From assembly GCA_019459085.1 (NCBI GenBank), contig JAIBEW010000005.1, forward strand, positions 1 to 64,000: a stretch of 64,000 nt of DNA, in the 5' to 3' direction. The stretch is from Kaistella sp. Lineage in GTDB: Bacteria > Bacteroidota > Bacteroidia > Flavobacteriales > Weeksellaceae. Under the pieces are notes generated by a model. It was not told the origin of the DNA, searched no databases, and worked only from the letters and a program-made list of their open reading frames with translations. The translations under genes were made by a program, and so were the position numbers. Position 1 is the stretch's first letter, and each line of letters starts with the position of its first letter. Of the stretch, positions 17,872 to 27,328 are shown piece after piece.

Positions 17872-18234
17872 ATGGACGAAAAACTCATTAAAGAAATCAA
17901 GCCGAAATCTGCAGGCATGAAGTTTTTTCAGAAGTATATTCTGAACAAGTATTTCATCACCATTTTTCTTTTTTTGGGATGGATGGTTTTTTTCGACAGT
18001 ACTTCCTTTCTCGTCATCAATGAACTGAACGGGGAAATTAACAAATACGAGAAGCAGCTGAGCTATTATCAGGAAGAGTACAAAAAAAATGATGAATTTT
18101 ATAAAAAACTCATGAACAATAAAGATGAAAAGGAAAAATATGCCCGCGAAAATTATTTCATGAAAAAACCCAACGAAGAAATCTTTATTTTAGTGGTGGA
18201 CAGTACCAATCTGAAAGCAGATGCTAAAAATTAA
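17872..18234 (+). CDS. FtsB/DivIC family septum formation initiator
   Basis: 120 aa with one membrane segment (about 29-48), followed by a short coiled coil (about 53-95, ELNGEINKYEKQLSYYQEEY) and the YARENYFMKKPNEEIF motif typical of FtsB/DivIC. These bitopic proteins link early and late divisome parts. Starts 2 bp after udk, so translational coupling is likely. Confidence 0.87.
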   Translation: MDEKLIKEIKPKSAGMKFFQKYILNKYFITIFLFLGWMVFFDSTSFLVINELNGEINKYEKQLSYYQEEYKKNDEFYKKLMNNKDEKEKYARENYFMKKPNEEIFILVVDSTNLKADAKN

Positions 18235-18249
18235 TTCCAAATTTTAAAA

Positions 18250-19413
18250 ATGTTTACAAAAACTTCACTCCAGGACTGGGAAAATCTTGTTAAAAAGCAA
18301 CTGAAAACCGACGATTTCCTTTCTGTCCTGATGAAAGAAAATCTGGAAGGAGTTACGGTAAAACCTTACTATGCTGCAGTTGCAAAACCTTTGCAAAACC
18401 TTCCGAAAGTAGAGGAGTCGACTCATTTGGTTTCAGCTTATCAGGAAAATCTAGAAGATCAGGCTTTTGCCTTTCTGCTCAATAAAAATGTGGAAAATCT
18501 GGAGGAAAAAGTGATTTTCGTAAACAATAAAGATCTTGCCGAACACATTTCCACTGATGAAAACAACCGTTATTTTTCCCTGATTGATGTTTTTGATGAA
18601 GAAACCGGTGGACCGGATGAAAATTTAGCCAAAGAACTGCTTGCAAAATCTTTTGAAAGAAATATCTGTATTGATGTGGCATTTCATCAGAATTCCGGTG
18701 GATCCATTCAACAGCAGTTGGCGATTGCGTTGGCAAAAACCAAAGACCTGACCGAAATTTTCGGTGCCGAAGTGCTGAACCAACTCATTTTCCGGTTTGC
18801 AGTCGGTGGCAATTACTTTTTTGAGATCGCGAAAATCAGAGCTTTTAAATTGCTGTTCAATCAGTTTTCAAAAGAATTTGGTCTGGATGATATTCCGTAT
18901 ATTTTTGCGGAAACATCCATGCGGAATAAAGCTGCAAATGATGCTGAAAATAACCTGATCCGCTCGACACTGGAACTTTCCGCAGCCATGATTGGCGGAG
19001 CCGATGCGGTTTTTTGCAATAATTTCAGAATCGTTGGCGCCAATTCCCTTTCCGAAGAAATTTCCTTCAAACAGCAGATAGTTCTGGCGTACGAAAGTAT
19101 CATTAATGTTTTTGATGATGCGGGCAACGGCAGTTATTATGTCGATGACATTACGCAGCAGTTTGCCGAAAAAGCATGGAAATTATTCCTGGAAATGGAA
19201 GAGGCGGGAGGTTACAGCGAAATGCTGAAAACGGGAACGCTTCAGAAAACCATCTATGACCACGCGGTTGAAGAACAGAAATGGATTGAAGAAGGAAAAC
19301 TGAAATTAATTGGCGTGAACCTTTATCCGAAAACGGAAAAAACAAAATCAGCGGAAGAATTATACGATCCGTCTGTCATTAAACCCGTGCGCTGGGCAGA
19401 AATGTATGAGTAA
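18250..19413 (+). CDS. mutA: Methylmalonyl-CoA mutase small (beta) subunit
   Basis: 387 aa protein with the mutase TIM-barrel features of the small subunit, such as ETSMRNKAANDAENNLIRST and GGNYFFEIAKIRAFKLL, and an N-terminal dimer arm. It lacks the C-terminal cobalamin-binding-like domain and is much shorter than the roughly 620 aa actinobacterial small subunit. The large, catalytic subunit is not in the window. It follows the DivIC-like gene by 15 bp. The pathway is propionyl-CoA/succinyl-CoA interconversion, which needs the partner encoded elsewhere. Confidence 0.88.
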   Translation: MFTKTSLQDWENLVKKQLKTDDFLSVLMKENLEGVTVKPYYAAVAKPLQNLPKVEESTHLVSAYQENLEDQAFAFLLNKNVENLEEKVIFVNNKDLAEHISTDENNRYFSLIDVFDEETGGPDENLAKELLAKSFERNICIDVAFHQNSGGSIQQQLAIALAKTKDLTEIFGAEVLNQLIFRFAVGGNYFFEIAKIRAFKLLFNQFSKEFGLDDIPYIFAETSMRNKAANDAENNLIRSTLELSAAMIGGADAVFCNNFRIVGANSLSEEISFKQQIVLAYESIINVFDDAGNGSYYVDDITQQFAEKAWKLFLEMEEAGGYSEMLKTGTLQKTIYDHAVEEQKWIEEGKLKLIGVNLYPKTEKTKSAEELYDPSVIKPVRWAEMYE

Positions 19414-19449
19414 GAATAAAAATCCTTCTTCCTACATATTAAAAATGCT

Positions 19450-20598
19450 TTGAAAAACATCCTGACAAAAGAAATACAGAATTATATCAATGCAAATCTT
19501 AAAACCGATTTGCATTCTTTGTTACTGAAGAAAAGTCCATTTCCTGAAGTTTCGATGCTTGAAATCGTGCAACAGATCAAAGGCAGAAAAGTGGCAGATA
19601 AAAAATTCCCTTTTTTACTTAAAGAGAACATTGTTTTTCCGCCGAATCTTAATCTCGAACAGGCTTCTTCTCAGGCGACGGCACTTTTTAAAGCAACAAA
19701 TCTGAAAGGAAAGAAATTTCTGGATCTGACCTGCGGTTTTGGAATCGACGCTTTTTTTTTATCGGACAATTTTGTGGAAGTTACTTTGGTGGAGCAGAAC
19801 ACTGAACTTCTGGAAACGGTTCAGCATAACTGGAATATTCTAGGCAGGAAAGCAAATTTCATCAATGAAAATCTGGAAATATTTTTAAACAGAAGCACTG
19901 AAAAATTTGACCTCATTTATCTGGATCCGGCGCGTCGGGATGACGAAAAAAACAAAAAATTTCTGCTTGAGGATCTTTCGCCTAATCTGTTGGAGATCCA
20001 GGAAAGATTATTGGATGCCGGTAAAGAAGTCATCATTAAACTTTCACCGCTCGTCGATATTTCCTACCTTATTTCTGTTTTAAAGGGACTTTCGGAAATA
20101 AAAATCATCGCTGCAAAGAATGAGGTGAAGGAACTGTTGGTCGTTCTGAATCACGGGAAAGAAAAACCGGATGTTAAAATTTCCTGCTATAACCTTGAAA
20201 GTACCGAGCCGTCTTTCAGCTTTAATTTTAATGAAGAAAAAAATGCACATTCTGAATTTTCGGAACCGCTGAAATTTCTGTATATTCCAAACAATGCCGT
20301 GCTGAAATCCGGAGCCTTTAATTTGATCTCGAAAAAATTGGGCGTCAAAAAACTGCATCCAAATACCCATTTTTACAGCTCTGATGTTTTGGAAGAAGCG
20401 TTTCCGGGCAGAATATTATCAGTTGACATCATTGAATCGAAACAGATAAAGAAAGGAGAGAAATTCAACATTATTTCTAAAAATTATCCGCTGACGCCGG
20501 ATGAAATCAAAAAAAAATATAAGATTTCAGACGGCGGAACTTGCTATTTGATTTTTACCCAAAGCCGGAAGGGAAAAATTATTTTAAAATCACTTTAA
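19450..20598 (+). CDS. Class I SAM-dependent methyltransferase (THUMP-like)
   Basis: 382 aa. The start is TTG at 19450 (MKNILTKEIQNYI); no in-frame ATG lies close by, and an out-of-frame ATG just upstream stops at once. SAM-binding motif I (LDLTCGFGIDAFFL) lies near 95-105, an acidic motif II (VTLVEQN) near 115, and DPARRDD near 160. The C-terminal third (SGGTCYLIFTQSRKG at the end) matches the THUMP-like extension of Bacteroidetes homologues. RNA is the likely substrate, but this is inference. Confidence 0.8.
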   Translation: MKNILTKEIQNYINANLKTDLHSLLLKKSPFPEVSMLEIVQQIKGRKVADKKFPFLLKENIVFPPNLNLEQASSQATALFKATNLKGKKFLDLTCGFGIDAFFLSDNFVEVTLVEQNTELLETVQHNWNILGRKANFINENLEIFLNRSTEKFDLIYLDPARRDDEKNKKFLLEDLSPNLLEIQERLLDAGKEVIIKLSPLVDISYLISVLKGLSEIKIIAAKNEVKELLVVLNHGKEKPDVKISCYNLESTEPSFSFNFNEEKNAHSEFSEPLKFLYIPNNAVLKSGAFNLISKKLGVKKLHPNTHFYSSDVLEEAFPGRILSVDIIESKQIKKGEKFNIISKNYPLTPDEIKKKYKISDGGTCYLIFTQSRKGKIILKSL

Positions 20599-20614
20599 AA
20601 ATCAGTCTTTTTCT

Positions 20615-20645
20615 TTGTGGGAAATAACAACATTTCTTACTTTTG
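20615..20645 (+). promoter_or_regulatory. Bacteroidetes-type promoter (TTG ... TACTTTTG)
   Basis: TTG 20615-20617, 20 bases, TACTTTTG 20638-20645, 19 bases before the lipoprotein ATG. Confidence 0.75.
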
Positions 20646-20664
20646 GGCAATCAAAAATTTCAGA

Positions 20665-20937
20665 ATGAAAAAAATTATCTTAGGAGTGTTGCTGGCCGGT
20701 ACGGTATTGAGCTGTAAAAAAGTTCCGGAAGGAGGAAATTTGGGAGTACTGAAACTGGAAGAAGGAACTGAAAGATATTCTGAAGACCAACCGGGAAGTG
20801 CAAACTTTGTTGATGCTGTTCCTGAAGCGCATGGCGAAACTGCCGGAAAAACTGACAGTACAGCTGCAACTCACAATGCGGTGGAAACGGCAAAAAAAGA
20901 CAGCGTAAAAGGACCAACATCTCCTGAACACCGTTAA
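20665..20937 (+). CDS. Small lipoprotein of unknown function
   Basis: 90 aa. A short signal peptide ends in a lipobox (AGTVLSC, Cys17), after which the chain is polar, low in hydrophobics and rich in Thr/Ala/Glu/Lys with a DSTAATHNAVETAKKDS stretch, probably disordered. ATG 20665 is chosen because an earlier frame start lies inside the promoter. Function unknown; similar Ser/Thr/Ala tails occur in the lipoprotein at 61379. Confidence 0.72.
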   Translation: MKKIILGVLLAGTVLSCKKVPEGGNLGVLKLEEGTERYSEDQPGSANFVDAVPEAHGETAGKTDSTAATHNAVETAKKDSVKGPTSPEHR

Positions 20938-20957
20938 TAAACACTTTTAAAATATAG

Positions 20958-20988
20958 AAATGTCTTGCTGCTGCGGGACATTTTTTTT
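20958..20988 (+). terminator. Intrinsic terminator after the lipoprotein gene
   Basis: AAATGTC, 12-base loop, GACATTT followed by further T. An in-frame ATG for the next gene at 20960 lies inside the stem, so that start is rejected. Confidence 0.8.
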
Positions 20989-21028
20989 ATTTTTACACGT
21001 CCCTACTAATAATTCTAATAACACAACA

Positions 21029-22411
21029 ATGCAAGAAACCTTAAATTATATTCAGCAAAACAAAGAACGTTATGTGGAGGAACTCTTTGAACTGTTAAAA
21101 ATCGCCTCGATTTCTGCAGACCCAGCCTATAAAGACGAAGTTTTAAAATGTGCCGATGAAGTAGCGAAATATTTGAAAAATGCCGGTGCCGACAATGTGG
21201 AAGTTTGCAAGACAAAAGGCTATCCGATCGTTTTCGGAGATAAAATCATCGATAAAAATCTTCCGACCGTTTTGGTGTACGGTCATTATGATGTTCAGCC
21301 GCCTGATCCGCTCGATTTGTGGAAAAAACCACCTTTCGAACCGTATATCGAAAAAACGGAGATTCATCCTGAAGGTGCTATTTTTGCAAGAGGTTCTGCA
21401 GATGACAAAGGACAGTTTTTTATGCACATCAAAGCCTTCGAAGCGATGATGCAGACCAATACCTTGCCCTGCAATGTGAAATTTATTCTTGAAGGAGAAG
21501 AAGAAGTAGGCTCAAAAAGTCTTGAAGCTTTTGTGAATGAAAATAAAGAGAAACTTTCCTGCGATGTGATCTTAATTTCCGACACGCATATTTATTCCAA
21601 TGAACAGCCCACCGTTACCACAGGTCTGCGCGGTCTGAGTTATGTGGAAGTGGAAGTGGAAGGCCCAAACAGAGATCTGCATTCCGGATTGTACGGAGGA
21701 GCGGTGCCGAATCCGATTCATGTACTGTCGAGATTGATTGCCAATTTAATTGATGACGACGGACACATCAAAATAGACGGTTTTTATGACAATGTGGAAG
21801 AAGTTTCGCTGGATGAGCGCGCAGAAATGAACAAACTGAAAGATGATCCTGAAAGTTTCAAAAAATCCATCGGTCTAAACGGCGTGGAAGGGGAAAAAGG
21901 ATATTCAACACTGGAAAGAACTTCGATCCGTCCCACTTTAGACTGCAACGGAATTTGGGGCGGTTATACGGGTGAAGGTGCCAAAACGGTGATTCCGTCG
22001 AAGGCTTTCGCAAAAATTTCCATGCGTTTGGTGCCTTATCAGACTCCCGATGAAATTACAGAGAAATTCAAAAATTATTTTGAAAAAACTGCTCCGGCTA
22101 ACGTAAAAGTGAAAGTGACTCCTCACCACGGGGGAATGCCTTACGTTCTTCCGAGCGATACAAAAGAATTCAGAGCCGCTAAAAAAGCGATGGAAACCGC
22201 TTTCGGAAAAGAAGTTCTGCCATACAGAAGCGGCGGAAGTATTCCGATTACCGCGATGTTTGAACAGGTGTTGGGAGCAAAATCGGTATTGATGGGCTTT
22301 GGTCTGGATTCCGATGCTATACATTCACCGAATGAGCATTACGGACTTTTTAATTTTTATAAAGGAATTGAAAGTATTCCGCTGTTTTTTGAAAATTATG
22401 CTGTGAAATAA
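21029..22411 (+). CDS. M20 family dipeptidase
   Basis: 460 aa cytoplasmic Zn-dipeptidase of the CNDP/PepV-like M20 group. Metal and catalytic motifs are VYGHYDVQPPD near 90, RGSADDKGQF near 125, EGEEEVGS near 158 (general base and ligand), ISDTHI near 188 and the C-terminal DSDAIHSPNEHYG with a zinc His. ATG 21029 (MQETLNYIQQ) is chosen because the longer frame runs through a terminator. Confidence 0.93.
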   Translation: MQETLNYIQQNKERYVEELFELLKIASISADPAYKDEVLKCADEVAKYLKNAGADNVEVCKTKGYPIVFGDKIIDKNLPTVLVYGHYDVQPPDPLDLWKKPPFEPYIEKTEIHPEGAIFARGSADDKGQFFMHIKAFEAMMQTNTLPCNVKFILEGEEEVGSKSLEAFVNENKEKLSCDVILISDTHIYSNEQPTVTTGLRGLSYVEVEVEGPNRDLHSGLYGGAVPNPIHVLSRLIANLIDDDGHIKIDGFYDNVEEVSLDERAEMNKLKDDPESFKKSIGLNGVEGEKGYSTLERTSIRPTLDCNGIWGGYTGEGAKTVIPSKAFAKISMRLVPYQTPDEITEKFKNYFEKTAPANVKVKVTPHHGGMPYVLPSDTKEFRAAKKAMETAFGKEVLPYRSGGSIPITAMFEQVLGAKSVLMGFGLDSDAIHSPNEHYGLFNFYKGIESIPLFFENYAVK

Positions 22412-22547
22412 TGACTAATAATGGAAGCATTTTCTATATTTATATTTAAGATAACATATTAAATGTCTACTCATAAAAATAAATTAAAATTTATTTGCAA
22501 GCACAACTTTTTTTACTAATTTTATCCTCAAATTAAATTTAAACATT

Positions 22548-23576
22548 ATGAAAAAATTTTTACTTATTTTAACGATTGGTAGTTCGATCCAAATTTTTAG
22601 TCAGGCGCAGCCCTTAATCACCGAAAATTTTGAGGCCTTAACATTGGGGAATCTCGCAACAGATCCAACCGGAGCTGCTGCTGGACAGAATGGATGGTAT
22701 ATTTTTCAAGGAGCTGCTGCGGATTATCAAGTGGTAACGGTTGATGCAGCACACGGAAAAAGTTTGCAGACGACTACAGGCGCAGGGGCTCCCCCAGCGA
22801 CTGGTGCTAATCTAAATACTAGATATGCATACAAACCATTCACTACGGTAGCCACACCAGCCAATAATATTTTGTCGGCAACGATGGATATTTATACTGG
22901 TCCGGCTACAGGCAGAGGTAGAGTTGGTTTGAATATTTACAACGCTACAGCTACAGCGGTTATAGGGGGTATTGTATATGATTATGAAACTAAACGTATT
23001 TATGGGCAGGCGAGAGTAACTGTAGTTGCCACACCAACTCAAACAGGAGTACTATCCTTAACACTGGGGACTGAAACATTCCCAGCCAATACTTGGGTAA
23101 GAGTAAGATATACTTATAACAAGACTACTGGTGCGCATAGCTACAATTATTCTGCTGGAACCGTTAATGCAACTTACGGTTTTCCTGGAAATGCCACTTA
23201 CTCCATTTTTACAGGAGATGTTGCAGGAGAGTTGGATATTGTAAATTCAACCCTTGCACTTAACACCATTGCCAATTCGTCTTCAGTAGATAATATTAAT
23301 GTTCAATTTTCTACAGCTGCCCTTTTAGGGGTGAACGACACCGCTTTAAAAGCCAAGGCTCATATACTTATATATCCTAATCCTGTTTCAGATGTAATAA
23401 ATATAATTACAGAAGAAAAAATTAAAAATGTATCAATTTTTGATATTTCAGGGAAAAAAATTGGTGCTAAGGTTAGTGGATCTGAGGTTGATGTGAGAAA
23501 TCTGGCTCCAGGAAATTATCTTCTACGTATTGAGACTGCTGGTGGTATTACTACCGAGAAGTTCATCAAAAAATAA
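22548..23576 (+). CDS. T9SS-exported protein with type A sorting domain
   Basis: 342 aa. A signal peptide (1-19, ending FSQ) is followed by a beta-rich, Thr/Ala/Gly-rich body resembling a lectin-like jelly roll, and a C-terminal sorting domain of about 75 residues (ILIYPNPVSDVINI ... GNYLLRIET ... KFIKK) that marks T9SS cargo. It shares ENFEAL-LG, GAAADY and NTWVRVR/NTWVRMG motifs with the gene at 24242, so the two are paralogues. Ligand or function unknown. Confidence 0.85.
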   Translation: MKKFLLILTIGSSIQIFSQAQPLITENFEALTLGNLATDPTGAAAGQNGWYIFQGAAADYQVVTVDAAHGKSLQTTTGAGAPPATGANLNTRYAYKPFTTVATPANNILSATMDIYTGPATGRGRVGLNIYNATATAVIGGIVYDYETKRIYGQARVTVVATPTQTGVLSLTLGTETFPANTWVRVRYTYNKTTGAHSYNYSAGTVNATYGFPGNATYSIFTGDVAGELDIVNSTLALNTIANSSSVDNINVQFSTAALLGVNDTALKAKAHILIYPNPVSDVINIITEEKIKNVSIFDISGKKIGAKVSGSEVDVRNLAPGNYLLRIETAGGITTEKFIKK

Positions 23577-23596
23577 TTTTTAAAAGAAAAATTTGA

Positions 23597-23626
23597 AACG
23601 CTTCATTTTTATGGAGCGTTTTTTTT
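23597..23626 (+). terminator. Intrinsic terminator
   Basis: AACGCTTCAT, loop, ATGGAGCGTT with a run of T. Confidence 0.8.
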
Positions 23627-23706
23627 GGTTAGAACTTTTATGTTTCTATTCACAGCATATTATTTTTTTGTAACTTCATCAGATTGAACCAATTAAACTT
23701 TTAAAT

Positions 23707-24100
23707 ATGAAAAAATAACAACACCTTGTTATAGCAAGTTAATTGATATAACAAATTATCTAATAGCAGCATTCATACAGATTGTAGGGCTGTCAAGAAG
23801 TAAGTTACAATAAGACCGTTAAATAACCGTTTGCTTACAGAACTGGTAATGATACAAATTTTCAAAAGAGAATTCTGAATATTCTGAAACAACCATTTAT
23901 CCAAATCCTGCCTTGGATGTGTTGCATGTTAACACGACATATAAGGTTAAAAATATTACAGTTTATGAATTAGCCGGAAAAAGGGTAGATGTTAGGTTTA
24001 ATAACAATGTAATTGACGTTAAAAATCTACAGAGCGGAGTTACATTGTGAACATTGAATCTGCTTTAGGAATGTCCCCCCATAAATTCATCAAGAAATAA
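23707..24100 (+). pseudogene. Decayed T9SS cargo gene remnant
   Basis: An ATGAAAAAA start at 23707 reaches a stop three codons later, and the next ~170 bases hold no usable frame. From about 23874 a sorting domain is readable (ENSEYSETTIYPNPALDVL, then ITVYELAGKRVDV and IDVKNLQSGV). At 24041 one T is missing: adding it restores YIVNIESALGMSPHKFIKK and the stop at 24098. So this is a gene with most of its body deleted plus a single-base frameshift in the tail, lying between two intact paralogues. Confidence 0.8.
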
Positions 24101-24241
24101 TAAGAACTTTGGTACTTTCTAAACCCCTCATTTTGAGGCCTATTTTTAAATGGGCTTGTTCTTCTGTAAATTAAATAAAAAAAATGTTTCTTTTAAAAAA
24201 TTAGTTATAATTTTACCCTTAATAATATAAAATTATAAACG

Positions 24242-25213
24242 ATGAAAAAACTTTTACTTTCCGGTGTCTTGACATTTGCTTTTGCATTTTCAAACGGACA
24301 AATACTTCAACAGGAAAATTTTGAAGCACTAAACCTGGGCACCGCAATAGGACAAGGTGCACCTGCATATGCCCTTTTTGGGGGTGCAGCGGCTGATTAC
24401 ACTATAATAACATCAGGAACGAGTAAAGTATTGCAGATTTCTGTTCCTGCAACTGTAGATGCTTACAGATATATGTGGAAAGATGGACTGGATGTCGCAT
24501 GGTCCGCAAGAACTTCCGGAAATAATATTTTTCAAGTCGAATATGATTATTTCACCGGCCCGGCTTCAACCAGTGATAATGGAGGTGGAGTAGAGGTTAT
24601 AGATGTTCCCGCAGGAAAGGTATTTGCTGGCCTATCAGTACATCACGCCACAAAGACTGTACTTGGTATGTATACCACAACTGCTGGCGTTAATAGCAGT
24701 ACGAACCTGGGAGCAGGCGCAACTCCAGCGGCTGTTGTTCTTCCTCCTAATACCTGGGTAAGAATGGGCTTTGCTTATAATTCCGCAAACGGAACTATTA
24801 CCTATAAAGGTCCTGGATTTTCTAAAGTTATTACAGGAACTCTGCTTACTTCACCCGCCGAAATTGATTACGCAGGTTATGATCTTACTGGTACAAATGC
24901 CGCAAGTTCTGTGCATTTGATTGATAACATGGTATCGCGAGCTGTTGCGACCGAGACTTTGCTTTTAGGGACGTCAGATGTTAGCTTAGCTAGTAAAGAT
25001 ATTTCAATCTATCCGAATCCTGCTAAAGATTTCATCAATGTAAGTTCAAAGGTGAAGATTCTTGCCGCTTATATCTACGATATGTCAGGAATCAGAATGG
25101 ATGCTAACATGGAGGACGGTAAGGTAAATGTCAAAAATTTGCAGACCGGAACTTACTTGCTCGGTTTAAAAACCGATAAAGGTTTAGTTACAAAGCAATT
25201 TATCAAAAAATAA
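24242..25213 (+). CDS. T9SS-exported protein with type A sorting domain (paralogue)
   Basis: 323 aa with a signal peptide (1-20, ending SNGQ), a beta-rich body and a T9SS tail (ISIYPNPAKDFINV, AAYIYDMSGIRMD, GTYLLGLKTD, QFIKK). Motifs shared with the gene at 22548 show common origin, though most of the body has diverged. The leader region (24101-24241) is very AT rich with no clear promoter. Function unknown; the cargo is probably surface-attached through A-LPS. Confidence 0.85.
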   Translation: MKKLLLSGVLTFAFAFSNGQILQQENFEALNLGTAIGQGAPAYALFGGAAADYTIITSGTSKVLQISVPATVDAYRYMWKDGLDVAWSARTSGNNIFQVEYDYFTGPASTSDNGGGVEVIDVPAGKVFAGLSVHHATKTVLGMYTTTAGVNSSTNLGAGATPAAVVLPPNTWVRMGFAYNSANGTITYKGPGFSKVITGTLLTSPAEIDYAGYDLTGTNAASSVHLIDNMVSRAVATETLLLGTSDVSLASKDISIYPNPAKDFINVSSKVKILAAYIYDMSGIRMDANMEDGKVNVKNLQTGTYLLGLKTDKGLVTKQFIKK

Positions 25214-25234
25214 AAATCATAATTTTCAATTCAC

Positions 25235-25259
25235 AACGTCCCTTTAGGGGCGTTTTTTT
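25235..25259 (+). terminator. Intrinsic terminator
   Basis: AACGTCCC, TTTA loop, GGGGCGTT and a T run. Confidence 0.85.
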
Positions 25260-25357
25260 GTTTTAAATTGAATTGTACGTTTATTCAAAAATCCGTAATT
25301 TTAATGCTTCGAATAATGATTTCTTAAAAGTATTATGCATGCATAGTAGTTTTTATT

Positions 25358-25365
25358 TATCTTAG
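25358..25365 (+). promoter_or_regulatory. Variant -7 element TATCTTAG(C) for etfBA
   Basis: TATCTTAGC differs at one base from TAnnTTTG. The same TAnnTTAGC form occurs before several other genes in this window (31788, 32670, 42971, 47361), which supports it as an accepted variant. Confidence 0.5.
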
Positions 25366-25432
25366 CATCGATAAAACAACATTTCGCACTGTTTTGCAGA
25401 ATTACTTACTTCAACAATAAATTAAATTAAAC

Positions 25433-26179
25433 ATGAAAATATTGGTTTGTATCAGTAGTGTTCCCGATACTACTTCAAAAATTAATTTCACGGCAGACAA
25501 ATCTGCTTTCGACAAAAACGGAATTCAGTGGGTGATCAATCCGCTGGATGAGTTCGCTTTAACAAAAGCAATAAAACTTCAGGAATCCCAGGGTGCAACA
25601 GTTACTGTGCTGAATGTGGGTGATACTACAACAGAGCCTGTCATCAGAAAAGCTTTAGCCATTGGTGCAAACGATGCATTACGGGTAAATGCCGAACCAA
25701 AAGACAGTTTTTCGGTGGCGAAAGAAATTGCGAACGTTGCCCAAACCGGGGGTTATGACCTTATTCTGTGTGGGAAAGAATCTATCGACTATAATGGTGG
25801 TGCAGTTCCGGGAATGGTGGCGCAGTTGCTGAACCAGCCTTTCGTAAATGCATGTGTAGGTTTGGAAATTAACGGAGCAGAAGCTACGGCCGTAAGAGAA
25901 ATCGAAGGCGGTAAAGAGACCATTTCGGTAAAACTTCCTGCAGTAATCGCAGGCCAGAAAGGAATGGTAGATGAAAAAGATCTGATTATCCCCAATATGA
26001 GAGGAATTATGTCTGCAAGAACAAAACCTTTGCAGGTTCAGGAAGCTAGCGCTTCCGAGGTTCGCGTGGAAGGCGTTTCCTATGATTCGGTTCCGGCAAG
26101 AGCCGCGGTTAAAATGGTAACTCCTGACAATCTCGATGAACTCGTAAGATTACTTCACGAAGAAGCAAAAGTGATCTAA
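25433..26179 (+). CDS. etfB: Electron transfer flavoprotein beta subunit
   Basis: 248 aa AMP-binding subunit of ETF. It opens with MKILVCISSVPDT, has the signature segment LAIGANDALRVNAE, and a recognition loop region around VIAGQKGMVDEKDL. ETF takes electrons from acyl-CoA dehydrogenases to the quinone pool. It precedes etfA by 31 bp in a two-gene operon. Confidence 0.96.
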   Translation: MKILVCISSVPDTTSKINFTADKSAFDKNGIQWVINPLDEFALTKAIKLQESQGATVTVLNVGDTTTEPVIRKALAIGANDALRVNAEPKDSFSVAKEIANVAQTGGYDLILCGKESIDYNGGAVPGMVAQLLNQPFVNACVGLEINGAEATAVREIEGGKETISVKLPAVIAGQKGMVDEKDLIIPNMRGIMSARTKPLQVQEASASEVRVEGVSYDSVPARAAVKMVTPDNLDELVRLLHEEAKVI

Positions 26180-26210
26180 TTCAGTATTCAACACTAAAAA
26201 AATTAAAAAA

Positions 26211-27158
26211 ATGGCAATATTCGTATATGCAGAAAATATAAACGGTGTTTACAAAAAAGCAGCTTTTGAAGCGGTTTCCTATGCAAAATCTATTGCAGAT
26301 AAAATGGGCGATACAGTAACAGCGATTTCTGTAAATCCTACCGATGCATCCGATTCTTTATATAAGTACGGAGCAAACAATGTAATCAATATCAAGGATG
26401 ACGGTCTCAAAAACTTCAGTGCCAAAGCTTATGCACAGGCAGTAAACGAAGTGGCAACCGGAAACATCATCATTTTTCCTCACACGACCGATGCTTCATC
26501 AATAGCACCGATGTTGGCGATAATGAAAGATTCTTCGTTAATTACCAATGTATTGGAAACTCCGGAAAATCTGTCACCGTTTCAGGTGAAAAGACGCGCT
26601 TTTTCGGGTAAAGGATTTATGCATGCAAAAGCTGATGCGCAGGCCGTAATTGTTACCGTTTCCCAGAATGCTTTTGGCGTGGAGGAAAATCCGGTTTCAG
26701 GTTCCGAGGAAATTAAAAATTTGACCATTTCAAATGAAGATACCAAAGTTCTTTCTCATGAACAAAGCTCCGGAAAACTTGATCTGAAGGAAGCCGAAGT
26801 GGTGGTTTCTGCAGGCAGAGGAATGAAAGGTCCTGAAAACTGGGGCATGATCGAAGATTTGGCCAACACTTTGGGTGCGGCAACAGCTTGCTCGAAACCG
26901 GTTTCAGATATTGGTTGGAGACCTCATACCGAACACGTTGGACAGACTGGAAAAGCAATTTCTCCGAATCTCTATATCGCAATCGGTATTTCCGGAGCGA
27001 TCCAGCATTTGGCCGGGGTTAATTCCTCAAAAACGATTGTCGTGATCAACAATGATCCTGAAGCGCCTTTCTTTAAATCAGCTGATTATGGAGTGGTAGG
27101 TGATGCGTTCCAAATTATTCCTGCACTGACTCAGAAAATTAAAGCTCTCAAAGGTTAA
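26211..27158 (+). CDS. etfA: Electron transfer flavoprotein alpha subunit
   Basis: 315 aa. The C-terminal FAD domain is intact: EVVVSAGRGMKGPENW near 195, GATACSKPVSDIGW near 225, GQTGKAISPNLYIAIGISGAIQH near 250 and NNDPEAPFFKSADYGVVGD near 285. Forms a heterodimer with EtfB. A terminator follows. Confidence 0.96.
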   Translation: MAIFVYAENINGVYKKAAFEAVSYAKSIADKMGDTVTAISVNPTDASDSLYKYGANNVINIKDDGLKNFSAKAYAQAVNEVATGNIIIFPHTTDASSIAPMLAIMKDSSLITNVLETPENLSPFQVKRRAFSGKGFMHAKADAQAVIVTVSQNAFGVEENPVSGSEEIKNLTISNEDTKVLSHEQSSGKLDLKEAEVVVSAGRGMKGPENWGMIEDLANTLGAATACSKPVSDIGWRPHTEHVGQTGKAISPNLYIAIGISGAIQHLAGVNSSKTIVVINNDPEAPFFKSADYGVVGDAFQIIPALTQKIKALKG

Positions 27159-27182
27159 TAGTTTTTTTAGAAAATCTTATCG

Positions 27183-27212
27183 AATCCGGAAGTTCATCTT
27201 CCGGATTTTTTT
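27183..27212 (+). terminator. Terminator of etfBA
   Basis: AATCCGGAAG, TTCAT loop, CTTCCGGATT and seven T. Confidence 0.9.
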
Positions 27213-27315
27213 GTGGAAAAAAATTCAAAAAAAAGGTGCAATCTTTGTGGCGCTTCACAGTTCCGATTTATTACAAAAACTTCGGATTTTAAAATCCTGA
27301 ATCTAAAAAATCATT

Positions 27316-27323
27316 TATATTTG
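27316..27323 (+). promoter_or_regulatory. -7 element TATATTTG immediately before the DUF151 gene
   Basis: The element ends only five bases before the ATG at 27329. If used, transcription would begin at or within a base or two of the start codon (leaderless mRNA). No TTG lies at the normal upstream distance. Confidence 0.45.
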
Positions 27324-27328
27324 TAGTC

